Origin: Muscardinus avellanarius
Taxonomy: Eukaryota; Chordata; Mammalia; Rodentia; Gliridae
Assembly: GCA_963383645.1 (NCBI GenBank)
Contig: OY726564.1
Location: forward strand, 113,448,040 to 113,512,039
DNA: 64,000 nucleotides
Direction of reading: 5' to 3'
The stretch's first letter is position 1. Each line of letters starts with the position of its first letter. This document shows, in pieces, positions 1 to 11,392 of the stretch. A program made the translations under genes and the position numbers. The notes under the pieces were generated by a model. It was not told where the DNA came from. It saw only the letters and a program-made list of their open reading frames with translations, and ran no database searches.

Positions 1-625
1 ACTTAGCATCAGAACTAGACTGAATAATAGGGCAGCTAACTGGTGTCCAGCAACTGGAATCCACAGAGAACAAGAGAATGGCTTGGTCTAGAAAAATCTA
101 CACACATGGTGTTAGAAAGTGTTCTCAGAAAAGAAGCAGTTTTCCATTAGTCAGAAAAACAAGGGGATACCCACGCCCAGAGGGCCACAGCAGAGGTCCC
201 CAGGGAGGGGAACTGTGGAGGGAACTGCTCTGGCTTGGAAACGGAAGGTCCCCCAGGAAAGCTCATGTATTGGGGCGACGCAGCAATGTCCAGAGGTGAC
301 ATAATTGAATCAGGAGGGCTGGGACCTCATCAGTGGGTACGCCCACTTGATGGGTTATTTGGGTGGATGTACTGGGTGGTACCTAGAGGGTTGTGGGGGT
401 ATGGCTCCTGGGGCTATGACCACAGCCAGAGTCACGCACACAGGGATCATAGAGTGGCAGCTAGCTCTTATCACCACTGCCCAGCCACCACATTCTCCTT
501 AGTCACACCCTTCTGCCCTCTCGCTCTCCCTTCCTCGCTCCTGGGGAGGGTCATGCTGGTCCTGGGCCCCATCTCCCCCTGCAGACACAGGGCTCTCTTT
601 ACCTAATCAGACTAACTGCCACTTA
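1..625. other. Unclassified single-copy sequence
   Basis: I see no recognisable gene or repeat here. Short open frames exist on both strands but show no domain, splice logic or repeat-family resemblance. Confidence 0.5.
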
Positions 626-681
626 GAGTTTGTTTCCTGGATCTGCCATAACAAAGTATCTTTATCCAGGAGGGTTAAAAC

Positions 682-1369
682 TGTTACGGATTGGGAGAAT
701 ACGGTTTGTGGAAACCGTTCCCCGGGGACCCCTGCTAGGGTCCCAGACACATTTCCCCCAACCCATAACAAAACCCAAAACGACCCCAAACAGAAGAAAA
801 ACACCTGTGGATTCTTGTCCTAAGCTAAGAATAAATATGCATAGCTTGGACAGTTGCTAAAGATTTAAAGAAGTTTATTAGACAGAAATACAGAAAATAG
901 AAATACAGCTCCATACCAGACTGGCATGGAGGGGTGACTCGAATGAGTACACCAATGGGATCACACGTGGACTTGGCCTTTTATACCCATGACCTCCATC
1001 TTGTTTGGGTGACTCTGATGTAGTGAACGTCCCTGTAAGGTACCTCCCCCAGCCAGGTGTGGCAAGGCTTCTCCTTACCTGAAGGGCAAGGTCAAACCCT
1101 GCCCTATCCTCCCTAGATCCTGTAGATCTCTTTAGAAAGCAGAAGTCCTAGCTCTCCTCTATTGACTTGGTAATTATTTTGAGCTAGGTTACATTGGAAT
1201 AGCTGCCTGTCTTAGGCAGAGGTCAAGTCCTAGCACAGATCTGCCCCTCACCCATGTCTGCCACCATTTTGACAGAACTATTTTGAAATATACCAATTAT
1301 TTTCTTTTGAAATATATTAATAATCAGAGCTTTCCCAAATCTTCCTAGGCCGTTCCCAATACTGGCACA
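682..1369 (-). mobile_element. Solo LTR of an endogenous retrovirus, 688 bp, with TSD
   Basis: On the plus strand the element starts TGTTACGG and ends GGCACA, the TG...CA ends of an LTR. The 5-bp duplication AAAAC flanks it at 677-681 and 1370-1374. Read on the minus strand it has a TATA box (TATAAAAGG, complement of 977-985) and, about 100 bp downstream, a polyadenylation signal (AATAAA, complement of 874-879), giving U3-R-U5 order. No gag, pol or env follows, so it is a solo LTR left by LTR-LTR recombination. A 5-bp duplication is typical of ERVL-type integrases, but other classes are possible. Confidence 0.82.
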
Positions 1370-1453
1370 AAAACAACAGGAACTTTATTCTTTTATGGTT
1401 CTGCAGTCTCCAAGTCCAAAAGTAAGGATTTGCTTAATTTAAGTTACAGACAC

Positions 1454-1647
1454 AGCGGGACGTGGTGGGCACGCTAGTAATCCCCGCACCTGGGAGGCAG
1501 AGACAGGAGGATTGCACAGGTTCGAAGCCAGCCTCCCAGGATTAAGAGACCCTGTTTCCAAATAAAAAGATAAAAATGGGCCTAGGAGTGTAGCCCGGAG
1601 GTAGAAGGGTTTCCAGGAACCCCAGTACCACACACACACAAAAAAAA
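1454..1647 (+). mobile_element. B1-dID SINE inserted in the MaLR LTR
   Basis: The B1 module is followed by an A-rich linker, an ID-like module with the GTAGAAGGGTTTCCAGGAACCCC variant, and a CACACA/A tail. The TSD TTACAGACAC lies at 1444-1453 and 1648-1657, which fixes the insertion inside the LTR. Confidence 0.9.
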
Positions 1648-1855
1648 TTACAGACACTGCTCCAATCTCTGCCTCATGCACACAGCACCTTCCCTGTGTG
1701 TCTGTGGCCAAATCTCACTTGTGTTATAAGGAAAACTCTCACTGGGTGGGGACCCAAATTGAATCCAGTCTTAACGTGATACATCTGCAAGGACCTTGTT
1801 TCCAAGTGAGGTCATTCTGAGGCTTCAGGAGGACAGTAAGTTGGGGAAAACACTA

Positions 1856-2435
1856 TTCTACCCCACATGTTTATATCTCTGCAAACATTCCCCTTTACCT
1901 TCCATTCCCAACATCCCCCTACCCAGCCCTCTGTCCCCACCGCCCGGGTCAGCAGCGACGTCCTAACCCTGAGCCTCACCTTACTGGACAGCCTGGCTGC
2001 ATGGACACTGGTACCCAGCTCTCCTTCCTCAGAGGTCTCTGCCGCCACCTCCACGCACTCAGGGTTTGCTCCTACACAGGCTCCATCCCTTACTTCTCTG
2101 CAAGGGTGTCTCTTTCTCCTCCCCCTCCTGAGCTGGTGTTCCCCAAGACTCCCCTCTTCCCCATGTACCTTCTTTCACTCCTCCTGGGTGATGTGCACGC
2201 ACCTCTGGGGCTGAAAGCCACCTGTACACCTATGACTTGTGAATCCGCCTCTCCTGCCTAGATTCCCCGAGCTCCCGGCTTGCATGCGCACCCGCCTGGC
2301 TGCAATTCCAACAGCTCAACTGGCCCCTTCCCCAAATCAACCTTCCTTTTCCTCTATTTATTTGATATTAGCATCACCAAACTAATAGCCCACGCTAGAA
2401 ACTTGGGAGTAAGTTGCCCTTATTTCTGACTTGTG
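1856..2435 (+). mobile_element. Ancient L2-like fossil and unclassified pyrimidine-rich DNA
   Basis: The part at about 2340-2435 (GATATTAGCATCACCAAACT, then GCTAGAAACTTGGGAGTAAG) resembles the mammalian-wide L2 element. The C/T-rich part before it may be more of the same but is too diverged to call by eye. Confidence 0.4.
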
Positions 2436-3090
2436 TTATATTTTCTTGTATTACCTTTTCAATATATTTAATAACACAAAAGAATACATTGACACAAGTA
2501 ATGAATGACAACAACAACACTAGTAAAAGCAGCATCCGAGACACCCCGCAGGACGAGAACCAAGATGCCCAGTGCGCCTGCGCGTTGCCCTCCCTCCTCT
2601 CCCCCGCGCCTCCCTTTCGGCGATGGGGAGCCATTACTCCCGGCCGTTTGCTGTCATTACTTCCGTTTCCATATTGGCTTACATATTGCAATACATATTA
2701 CAGTATGTATTACTTACCTACTACATCTCTTAACACATTATTTAGTCTTACGGGCTTTTGAGCGCTACAGAAACGGAACCATCCCGCTGGGGCTCGCTCC
2801 GTTCACGCAATATTACGTTTCTAAGGTTCATTCGTATTCATGCATATGACTGCAGTTCACTAGTTTTACTGCTCTCTAATATTCCACCATGAGAATTAAC
2901 TAGAAAACATAGGTTTTAAATATTTAGATTGACAATATTAGGAAAAATCATCTAGTACCTAGGGAAAAATTACTAAGGAAACGTAAGTCTATACACAGGC
3001 ATGCCCATCTGACTTTACTCTCTAAAAATGTCTGACTCCCCGCTAAAGCACTAGTACCAACGCCGAGCAAGGGAAGCCCTCCTCACCTCC
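2436..3090. other. Mostly unclassified; old L1 scrap near 2800-2900
   Basis: A short CpG-containing patch at about 2525-2660 has no recognisable gene. Around 2800-2900 the sequence (TTTCTAAGGTTCATTCGTATT, TCTAATATTCCACCATGAG) looks like an antisense piece of an old L1 near ORF2's end. Confidence 0.35.
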
Positions 3091-3475
3091 GCGCTCGTGC
3101 CCTGGGCCCTGCTCTGCTCAGTCTGCCCCGCCGCACCGTCCTCAGAACGGTCCCCTGGCTCGCAGGTCTCACTACACTACCCCTCACCCCACACCTCCGA
3201 TGGCGCCCGTCAGGCCTCTTCCCACCAGGTGTGCCCCTCCTCCAACCACCGCCCGGCTCCTCGCCGCGCTTCCAGGAACATTCCATCCCTTTGTCTTATT
3301 CTCCCAGACACTGCCACACACATATCCCAAGTACATACACACACGTGTGTTAACGGGACGAGCTTCTACTCGTTTAAGATTCAGCTGAGGCATCTCTTCA
3401 AAAGAGCATTTTCTACTGGTGTTACCCCTCACCTAAAGAGCATGTTTCTCCCCTCTACAGTTCCATAAGAGACAG
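3091..3475 (+). mobile_element. Possible L2-like fossil, strongly diverged
   Basis: C-rich text followed by AAGATTCAGCTGAGGCATCT resembles L2 internal sequence. No gene is visible. Weak call. Confidence 0.3.
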
Positions 3476-3554
3476 CTAGAGTCGGGCTTATCCTTATGGT
3501 AGTAGGAATAGGCCTGAGTTTGCTATGGATAACTATGGATATAGATAGTAGCTT

Positions 3555-3982
3555 TTCTTTTTCTTTTGGTACTAGAGATTGAACACAGGGACGCTATACC
3601 TCTGAGCTATACCCTCAACCCTACATTTTTAAAAGTGGGATTTAAAAACATATTTTGAAACAAGCCAGTCGTGGTGGCACACACTTGTCATCCCAGCATT
3701 CGGGAGGCTGAGACAGGAGGATTGTGGTTCGTAGACAGCCTCAGCTACTTAGTGAGGCCCTTGGCAAATCAGTGAGACCCCATTTCAAAATCAAGAATAA
3801 AAAAGAGGGCCGGGGTGTAGCTCAGAGGTAGAATGTCCCTGGCTTTCATCCCCAGGACCAAAAAAAAAAATTGTTTTTGAAACAGATCTAAGTTGCTGAG
3901 GCTGGCCTCAAACCCATAACCCTCCCGACTCAGCTTCACAAATCCTGGGATGGTTCCAGGAGTGCACCACCACGCCCACCTC
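3555..3982 (-). mobile_element. Antisense B1-dID SINE split by another SINE
   Basis: The ID module (antisense) lies at 3555-3652 and the B1 module at 3885-3982. They are halves of one element, interrupted by the plus-strand SINE at 3663-3874. Confidence 0.8.
3663..3874 (+). mobile_element. B1-dID SINE nested in an older SINE
   Basis: Complete dimer ending in an A tail at about 3870. The TSD TTTTGAAACA is found at 3653-3662 and 3875-3884, inside the linker of the host SINE. Confidence 0.85.
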
Positions 3983-4127
3983 AGCTTTATTGTTTTGTTG
4001 GTCACATTTTACCACTTAAGTCTCTAACTCCGTCTCTGGTCTGTGGGCCGCTAAAGGGCCAACACTATGTCAAATCCATCTCTGATTCCCCCATATCTGC
4101 ATAGAGCTTTAAACACAGAATACACTC

Positions 4128-4376
4128 GCCGGGCGTGGTGGGCACGCTTGTAATCCCCGCGCTTGGGAGGCTGAGACAGGAGGATCGCACAGGTTCGAAG
4201 CCAGCCTCAGCTACTGAGTGAGGCTCTCGGCAACTTAGTGAGACCGTTTCCAAATAAAATATAAAATGGGTCTGGGAGTATAGCCCGGAAGTAGAAAGCC
4301 TCTGGGTTCCACCCCCAGTACCACCAAAATAAATAAATAAATAAATAATAAATAAAAATTTAAAAACATAAAAAAT
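4128..4376 (+). mobile_element. B1-dID SINE with AAAT-repeat tail
   Basis: Full dimer with a tail grown into an (AAAT)n run at 4328-4370. A 17-bp TSD with one mismatch (AAACACAGAATACACTC) lies at 4111-4127 and 4377-4393. Confidence 0.9.
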
Positions 4377-4393
4377 AAACACAGAACACACTC

Positions 4394-5238
4394 AAAGTAC
4401 ATTTAAGAAGAGTTATTTTATAATTGGTTGGTGAAACCCTGAAAGTTAGAATCCTATTTTAGAAAATGATATTTTTTTTTAAATGATCAGACTGACCATG
4501 TTTTAGAAATGGATAATCACAAAATGTTATAACATTCAGCTCTACAGGGCTTTCAAGGCCATTAAACAGTTCATTGGCCAGTGCATTGATGCAGGTAAGA
4601 CCCTTAGGGAATGATGCCTTATCCGTAAGTCACTTCATAAGAGAATGAGAAGGAAACCCACCCATCCGGAACGCAAGGTTGAAGGCTGCTATCACCCTGC
4701 AGCACTCTCCCAGAGAGTTGCTTCAGGTGTGTTTTAACCTGCTGAGCCACGCATCTTAAGGAAGTACCGATTTAAGCTGTTCTAGTAGAACTTCTCTAAC
4801 TCAAACTATGATGACAGTAAGTTAAATATCCCTAATTAAAGTAGAACAGCTTAGCATTGAATCACTGTAATTCATTAATTCTCTGCTGAGAATACATTTT
4901 TAGCTTTCTCAGGGAAAAAAACTGTGTTAACGAAACACTGCCCCAGTTATCTTGATTCTAGTCATCCCACTTGAAATGCCACGACACGAAAATGTTTTCA
5001 TTAAAAATCATCCGTCTTCTGCTGATGTTTTCTATTGATGTGGCTTTGAATTGCCTAAACTCAACAGGAAGGACCAAACCTTCCCTTCAGGAGGGAGCAG
5101 GCATGCTAATTAAACTGGAATGCCATCGGATACACCACTGCCCCCAGAAGGAACTGCATACCAACCATGAGAGTGCCAAGCTACAAGGTCACTGGAGAGA
5201 ATCACAACTGACAGCCACTTTGCTATTTCACTTTGACA
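4394..5238. other. Unclassified AT-rich sequence
   Basis: No gene, RNA or repeat family recognised. The longest open frame (98 codons from 4971) runs into the minisatellite and shows no domain. Confidence 0.5.
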
Positions 5239-5239
5239 T

Positions 5240-6640
5240 CAAGGGACAATATACTATATACTCATAAATACTATAGACACGCTATGCACTCATACAGTGT
5301 ACGCTATATACTCATAAATACTATAGACATACATACTATGCACTCATACAGTGTACACTATATACTCATAAATACTACAGACACGCTATGCACTCATACA
5401 GTGTACGCTATATACTCATAAATACTATAGACACGCTATGCACTCATACAGTGTACACTATATACTCATAAATACTATAGACACGCTATGCACTCATACA
5501 GTGTACGCTATATACTCATAAATACTATAGACATACTATGCACTCATTCAGTATACACTATATACTCATAAATACTATAGACACGCTATGCACTCATACA
5601 GTGTACACTATATACTCATAAATACTATAGACACGCTATGCACTCATACAGTGTACACTATATACTCATAAATACTATAGACACGCTATGCACTCATACA
5701 GTGTACACTATATACTCATAAATACTATAGACACGCTATGCACTCATACAGTGTACACTATATACTCATAAATACTATAGACATACATACTATGCACTCA
5801 TACAGTATACGCTATATACTCATAAATACTATAGACATACTATGCACTCATTCAGTATACACTATATACTCATAAATACTATAGACATACATACTATGCA
5901 CTCATAAAGTATACACTATATACTCATAAATACTATAGACACACTATGCACTCATACAGTGTACGCTATATACTCATAAATACTATAGACATACTATGCA
6001 CTCATACAGTATACGCTATATACTCATAAATACTATAGACATACTATGCACTCATACAGTATACGCTATATACTCATAAATACTATAGACATACTATGCA
6101 CTCATACAGTATACGCTATATACTCATAAATACTATAGACACACTATGCACTCATACAGTATACGCTATATACTCATAAATACTATAGACATACTATGCA
6201 CTCATTCAGTATACACTATATACTCATAAATACTATAGACATACATACTATGCACTCATAAAGTATACACTATATACTCATAAATACTATAGACACACTA
6301 TGCACTCATACAGTGTACGCTATATACTCATAAATACTATAGACATACTATGCACTCATACAGTATACGCTATATACTCATAAATACTATAGACATACTA
6401 TGCACTCATACAGTATACGCTATATACTCATAAATACTATAGACATACTATGCACTCATACAGTATACGCTATATACTCATAAATACTATAGACACACTA
6501 TGCACTCATACAGTATACGCTATATACTCATAAATACTATAGACATACTATGCACTCATTCAGTATACACTATATACTCATAAATACTATAGACATACAT
6601 ACTATGCACTCATACAGTATACACTATATACTCATAAAGG
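5240..6640. repeat. AT-rich minisatellite, about 28 copies of a ~50-bp unit
   Basis: The unit carries the landmarks ACTATATACTCATAAATACT, ATAGACACGCTATGCACTC and ATACAGTGTAC. Variants differ by CACGC versus CATAC, by a 4-bp CATA insertion, and by GTGTAC versus GTATAC. In the right half a block of variants recurs with a 354-bp period: the diagnostic TTCAGTATAC variant sits at 5851, 6205 and 6559, with an earlier copy at 5547. It has no coding sense. Confidence 0.95.
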
Positions 6641-6749
6641 GCCAGAATGTGTAAGAACAGAGAAGGCCTCCTGCTACTCCAGCAAGTCCTTGGTCCTCTT
6701 CTGAGGAGCAGCGCCCCATCCCTTGTCCCAGTGATCTGGACAAGGTTAG

Positions 6750-7108
6750 ATGGTATAATGCTTTGGATCTAAAATTTTCTGAAGACCTCATAGAGAGTAG
6801 GCAGCTATGTTGGAGGAGAGGCCCTTGGGGGTGTGGCCTATATATTTATATATAGATTATACATATATATTATATAGAGATTATATACAGATGTTCTTTC
6901 TGCCTCTGCTTCTGGCCTTCATGGTGTGAGAGCAGAGCTTTGCTCTCTCCCTCTCTCTGCTCCCACCGCCATGCCTGAGCTCCACAGACCTGGCCTGGTA
7001 TGGACTAAGGTCTGAAATCTCCAAATCTGTGAGCAAATAAAGCTTTCTTCCTCTACACTGTGTGTGGTCAGGCTTACCGGGTCACAGGTGAGAATGCTGA
7101 CCAGAACA
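6750..7108 (+). mobile_element. MaLR-like solo LTR, copy 1
   Basis: It shares ordered motifs with three other copies here: a GGGGGTGTGGCC motif, TGGTGTGAGAGCAGAG, TATGGACTAAGG, GAAATCTCCA, GTGAGCAAATAAA (polyadenylation signal) and a GAATGCTGACC end. An AT microsatellite has expanded inside at about 6838-6890. Confidence 0.65.
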
Positions 7109-8035
7109 GATGATTGGTAAGCTTGTTACCACCCCAGATGAGCTACTGCAATCAAATTGGATTGGGAACTAAAGCTATCTCAATAGGATGGAATATTCAG
7201 TCACATTTGGCCAGAGACATTTACTGTGCTCAGGAAGTCAATTCCTGCTCTTAAGGCAACAATGCTGGTAGAGGGTCTAGACAAAGTGCGGAAATTACTA
7301 CAAGTGTGTTATAAAGCAATAATGAAATGCTGCTATCCAAAAGCTAACATGATCTAGGACCATGCAACTCACAGGTTCGTGTCCACCACACCACGAGGGG
7401 CAATGGTCCCTCAAGTTGGGACTGTGGGAGCCAGCGCTCTGCGGGCAGCACCTGACTCATGCTTGGGCAGCTTTACTGACAAACCCGGGATCAGGAGAGA
7501 GGATACTGACCAGACGGAGGAAATGCGCTGCATCCCACGCTTTCCTCTGGCAAATTCAAACAAGAGCACATCAGGGAGTCTGCGCCTTTTCATTCCCAAG
7601 CTCAGCCTTCTTGGCATCATTCCAGAGCACTAACAATCCTCCATCCAGCCAAAATTTTTAATGAAATTAGAAAAATGAGGGTGCAAAAAGTATTATAAAT
7701 AAAATACAGAAGTAAGCGTCAAGCTACTGAATGTTTCCCCACATCCTCATGTGTTTAAAGTCCAAGTACCTGGTATCATGGAGCACACAAGACAGTTTTG
7801 CTAAACTTCTGAAACCTTAAGTAGTTCTCAGAACTAAGCAGGTGCATACGGCGCCGACTTACAGTGGGGATCGCGACAGCCGAGTTTGTGACAACACACA
7901 TCCCATTCGGCCAGCACAGGAGGTGTGGAGGAGGGAGCCGCAGGAAGAGAAGAGCGCGAAGACGTAGGCATCCTCCTCCTCGATACCGTCATTTAATACA
8001 AGCTAAATAAGCAGGTCCTCTTTGATGGGAATTTA
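7109..8035. other. Unclassified single-copy sequence, possible L2 traces
   Basis: No confident gene or repeat. Moderately GC-rich text at 7360-7640 keeps overlapping short open frames, but without a start context, domain or splice signals that would support a gene. Confidence 0.45.
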
Positions 8036-8039
8036 TTTT

Positions 8040-8134
8040 CTTTTTCTTTTTCCTTTGTGAAACTGGAAATTGAACCTAGGAGTGTTCTATCTTCAAGCTA
8101 CACCCCAAACCCTATTTTATTTTACTTTGCTTGT

Positions 8135-8203
<69 letters not shown>

Positions 8204-8513
8204 TCTAGGGATTGAACCCACAGGCATTCTACATTTGAGCTACACCGCCAGCTTTATTTTATTTTTATTTTGAAACAGAGTCTCATTAAGTTGTGGAAGG
8301 CCTCCTTATGTTGCTGAAGTTGGCTCTGAACCTGAGATCCTCCTGTCTCAGCCTCCCAAGTACTGGGATTACAAGTATGTACAGCCATGCCTGATTTATT
8401 TATATTCTTTTTGAAATAGGATCTTGCTAGGTTACTGCACACTGGCCTTGAACCTGCGATCCTCCTGTTTCAGTCTCCAAGTACTGGAATTGCAGGTGTG
8501 TGCCACGCCACCC
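8040..8513 (-). mobile_element. Cluster of antisense SINE modules with GT/GA microsatellite
   Basis: An antisense ID module (8040-8112) is followed by (GT)n at 8132-8158, (GA)n at 8159-8202, a full antisense dimer (8203-8392) and a further antisense B1 module (8395-8513). Confidence 0.75.
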
Positions 8514-8529
8514 AGATGTGAGTACTTTT

Positions 8530-8820
8530 TTCTATTAATATTTTAATTGATATAGTAACTCTATGTCCATATAGGACAGAATGACAGTCTGATACATGAA
8601 TAGAACATTTAATGTTCACACTGGGGCACAGAGAAGTTCCATCTCCTTAAATACTTATTATTTCTTTGTGTTGGGAACCTTCAAACTTTTCTAGTTCTTC
8701 GTAAAAACATACAATAAATTGTGGTGAACTATAGTCACCCTAAGCTGCTGTAAAACATTACAACTCACTCCTGTGTAACTGAGTGTTGGGACCTGCTACC
8801 CAACCTCCCTCTCCTTTATA
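8530..8820 (-). mobile_element. Old L1MA-type 3' UTR
   Basis: Motifs such as ACAATAAATTGTGGTGAACT and TATAGTCACCCTA match the antisense 3' UTR of ancient L1MA elements. A TA-rich run follows at about 8815-8860. Confidence 0.65.
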
Positions 8821-9154
8821 TATATTATATATCCTTCCTTTATATATATTATATATATGGTTGAAATCCGAGTATTTTAAAGCTTTGAAGTCCCCCCCAA
8901 AGACTATTATGTAAATCCCTAGAATCATTGCCCCAAAGCCACACACTAAAATAACTACCTCTCTGAATTGAGATATTAAAACAATGTAAAAAGGACTTGT
9001 ATTCATATGTTGGCAGCAAAAATCAGTGCTATCAATGATGAGAAATACAAATTACCAGCTCCCTAAGCAAAAAGAAGCATTATGTGAAAACTCAAACATA
9101 TCACTTGCTCCAGCCTTAGAAAATCCTTTTCTTTCCACAGTAGCAAAGAAGCGA

Positions 9155-9330
9155 CCTTGGCAGTTTGGGTTTTTGTTTTGTTCTGTCCTGTCTGTTTTGA
9201 GGATTGAAGCCAGGGGCATTCTACCTCCAAGCTATACTCCCATTGTTTTATTTTTTGAGTCTGGTCTCACTAAGTTACTGAGGCTGGCCTCAAACTTATG
9301 ATTCTCCTGTGTCAGCCTCTCAAATATAGG
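9155..9330 (-). mobile_element. Antisense B1-dID SINE
   Basis: ID module (GGGGCATTCTACCTCCAAGC) followed by the B1 module (CTGAGGCTGGCCTCAAAC). Confidence 0.75.
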
Positions 9331-9342
9331 TTTGCAGCACAG

Positions 9343-9578
9343 CATCCTTTTTTTTTTTTTTTTTTTTTCAGTACTGGAGATGGAGCTCAGGGGCATTCTA
9401 CCTCCAAGCTATGCTCCCCAGCCCTATTTTTTTGTTGTTGTTCTTTTATTTTGAAACAGGGTCTCACTGAGTTGCAAGGGGCCTCACTAAGTAGCTGAGG
9501 CTGTCCGTGAACCTCAATCCTCTTGTCTCAGCCTCCCGAATGCTGGGATTACGAGCGTGTGCCACCACATCCAGCTTC
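9343..9578 (-). mobile_element. Antisense B1-dID SINE with 27-bp T tract
   Basis: Complete antisense dimer. The T run at about 9351-9368 is its A tail, and the linker contains TTGTTGTTGTT. Confidence 0.85.
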
Positions 9579-9734
9579 ACGTTGACTTTTATATAAGTTA
9601 TTTGTTGATTCACATTGCAAAACAAACTGTCTTTAAAATGCCAGTAAATTTCCTCCTCTATCCCCTTAAGTTCCATGTAAATTTTTCAAGTTATTAAGTT
9701 TTCATGGACCATAAATTCCCACTCTATTTGCACT

Positions 9735-10048
9735 GACTGAGGCTTAAACTGTGTAGTATTTCATAGGATCTTAAAGTCAACAGTGGGGCTGGAGAGGGAC
9801 CTACTTATTCACCCAAGAAACATTTATAGAAATGCCCACCATTTCCCAGGGCTGTACTTTGGTTCCTGAAATACAAATATAAATAAGGCATGGCCCCAGC
9901 TCTGTAGAAGGCCACTAACAGAGAAAATGATCAGACATCTAAATACCAAGTTGTGGCGCAGTCCAGTAGGTGTCAGTAGAGAAGTTTATGCAAAGTGCGA
10001 TGGGGCAGAGACTGGAAGGGTTGGAAGGTGTTCCAGAAGTTCTAAAGA
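9735..10048 (+). mobile_element. Probable L2-like fossil
   Basis: Text such as AACATTTATAGAAATGCCCA, GGGCTGTACTTTGG and ATAAATAAGGCATGGCCCC resembles diverged L2 3' sequence. No gene is visible. Confidence 0.35.
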
Positions 10049-10049
10049 G

Positions 10050-10200
10050 GTTGAGTATCGGTGGTGCATGCCTGTAATCCCAGTACTTGGGAGGCTGAGA
10101 CAGCAGGATCACAGGTTCAAGGCCAAGCCTCAGCCACCTAGGGAGGCTCTCAGCAAATAACAAAAAGGATTGAAGTTGTAGCTCAGAGGCAAAGGATCTA
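10050..10200 (+). mobile_element. B1-dID SINE, shortened
   Basis: B1 module with a short linker and a truncated ID module (GTAGCTCAGAGGCAAAGG). Confidence 0.75.
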
Positions 10201-10940
10201 AAGGAGAGGTGGCTCCTGCCCCGTGGCAGCTTTCACAAGAGAACACGATGCCTCAGGAAGAGAGGGGGACGGATGGACTTCCAGATCTAAAGGTAAGCCT
10301 GGGAAGCACCACACCACTCTTGCCAAAACACAGGGCTTATCAAACGCATGACCTGGCAAGGAACCAGTTAGAGAAGCCATCGGGACACTACTGCGTGTGG
10401 ATTCGTAACACCAAATTATGGTTCTCTGCTTTATATCCTGCGAGCTGTATTTCAAAGAAGAAAAAACTGAACATCAAATAAGCTGTGCATTGGCCAGCAT
10501 GGCACCATGGGTCCGCCGGACCGTTTCTTATACTTTGTTCTGCTGTCTGAACGGAAAATCTGCCTCTGTGGAAACACTTATTCAGAAATGTATTCCTTTA
10601 TAAATAAATGAAGTCCTAGAGAGTGGAATGCGTTTGCCAGATCTAAGCACAGCTAGGAACAGAGGCGAGTCCGTGACTAAGATGCTTTGATGTGCACAGA
10701 GCTGCGTGTGAAATAGCTCAGAATCCAGCTGCTGCTTCAGTATGTGAGCCGCCTGGAGACCAAGGAGCCTCCGAGTCCTGCGTCCACCCAAAGAGCCAGG
10801 AATGTGAGGCTTGCCATGATCAAACTGTGAGCTCTCGGTTACCATCATATCTAAAGTAAAAGGACAAGAGGTAACACTAGTCACCAGGATCCAGCACGTT
10901 TTGTTATCTAAACCAAGGACTCAGAAAATATGAAGCTTGT
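10201..10940. other. Unclassified single-copy sequence
   Basis: No repeat or gene recognised. A splice-donor-like AAAGGTAAGC sits at about 10289, but with no acceptor or domain beside it I do not call an exon. Confidence 0.45.
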
Positions 10941-10957
10941 AGAGTTTATAATATCTT

Positions 10958-11155
10958 TTTTTTTTTTTTTTTGGTGGTACTGGGGTTCCTGGAAGCCCTT
11001 CTACCTCTGGGCTACACTCCCAGACCTATTTTTACATTTTTATTTGGAAACAGGGTCTCCTAAGCCAGCACGCGTGGCTGGCTTCGAACCTGCGTGATCC
11101 TCCTGTCTCTGCCTCCCAAGCGCGGGGATTACAAGCGTGCGCCACCACGCCCGGC
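10958..11155 (-). mobile_element. Young-type B1-dID SINE
   Basis: CpG-rich copy of the GGGGTTCCTGGAAGCCCTTC variant (antisense). A 17-bp TSD with one mismatch (AGAGTTTATAATATCTT) lies at 10941-10957 and 11156-11172. Confidence 0.9.
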
Positions 11156-11254
11156 AGAGCTTATAATATCTTAAAGAGAGCTTGCCCTTGGGGAAATGCA
11201 CCCGTGTGCACTTTTATTACCTAGTGCCTTGGACAAACTCAGACTATAGGAACA

Positions 11255-11392
11255 GCTGGAGGCATGACACTAGTGAGCCCAGTACTTGGGAGGCTGAGAT
11301 GGGGGGATCGCAGGTGGGGACCAGCCTCAGCAATGTATCGAGACCCTCCCAAATACAGCACTTACGGGCTCACACCACCACGCCTGGCTTCA
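11255..11392 (+). mobile_element. SINE fragments, partly rearranged
   Basis: A truncated plus-strand B1 module (11270-11350) abuts a short minus-strand B1 end (CACACCACCACGCCTGGCT). Confidence 0.6.

Larger units (their letters stand above)
626..1855 (-). mobile_element. MLT1-like MaLR LTR, split by two later insertions
   Basis: Three blocks (626-681, 1375-1453, 1658-1855) read together as an antisense MaLR LTR. The first has the CTGCCATAACAAAGTA motif, the second the AACTTTATTCTTTTATGGTTCTG motif, the third the TCTGCAAGGACCTTGTTTCCA motif, in the order expected for old MLT/MST LTRs. A solo ERV LTR separates blocks 1 and 2 and a SINE separates blocks 2 and 3. Family assignment rests on remembered consensus motifs, not on an alignment. 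Confidence 0.7.

Noticed and set aside
5240..6640. CRISPR-like alternation of repeats and spacers
   Set aside because: The whole unit repeats and there are no unique spacers. The genome is mammalian.
10209..10481. Possible exon ending at an AAAGGTAAGC donor
   Set aside because: The frame continues unchanged past the donor, there is no acceptor or conserved domain, and donors of this quality occur by chance in a window this size.
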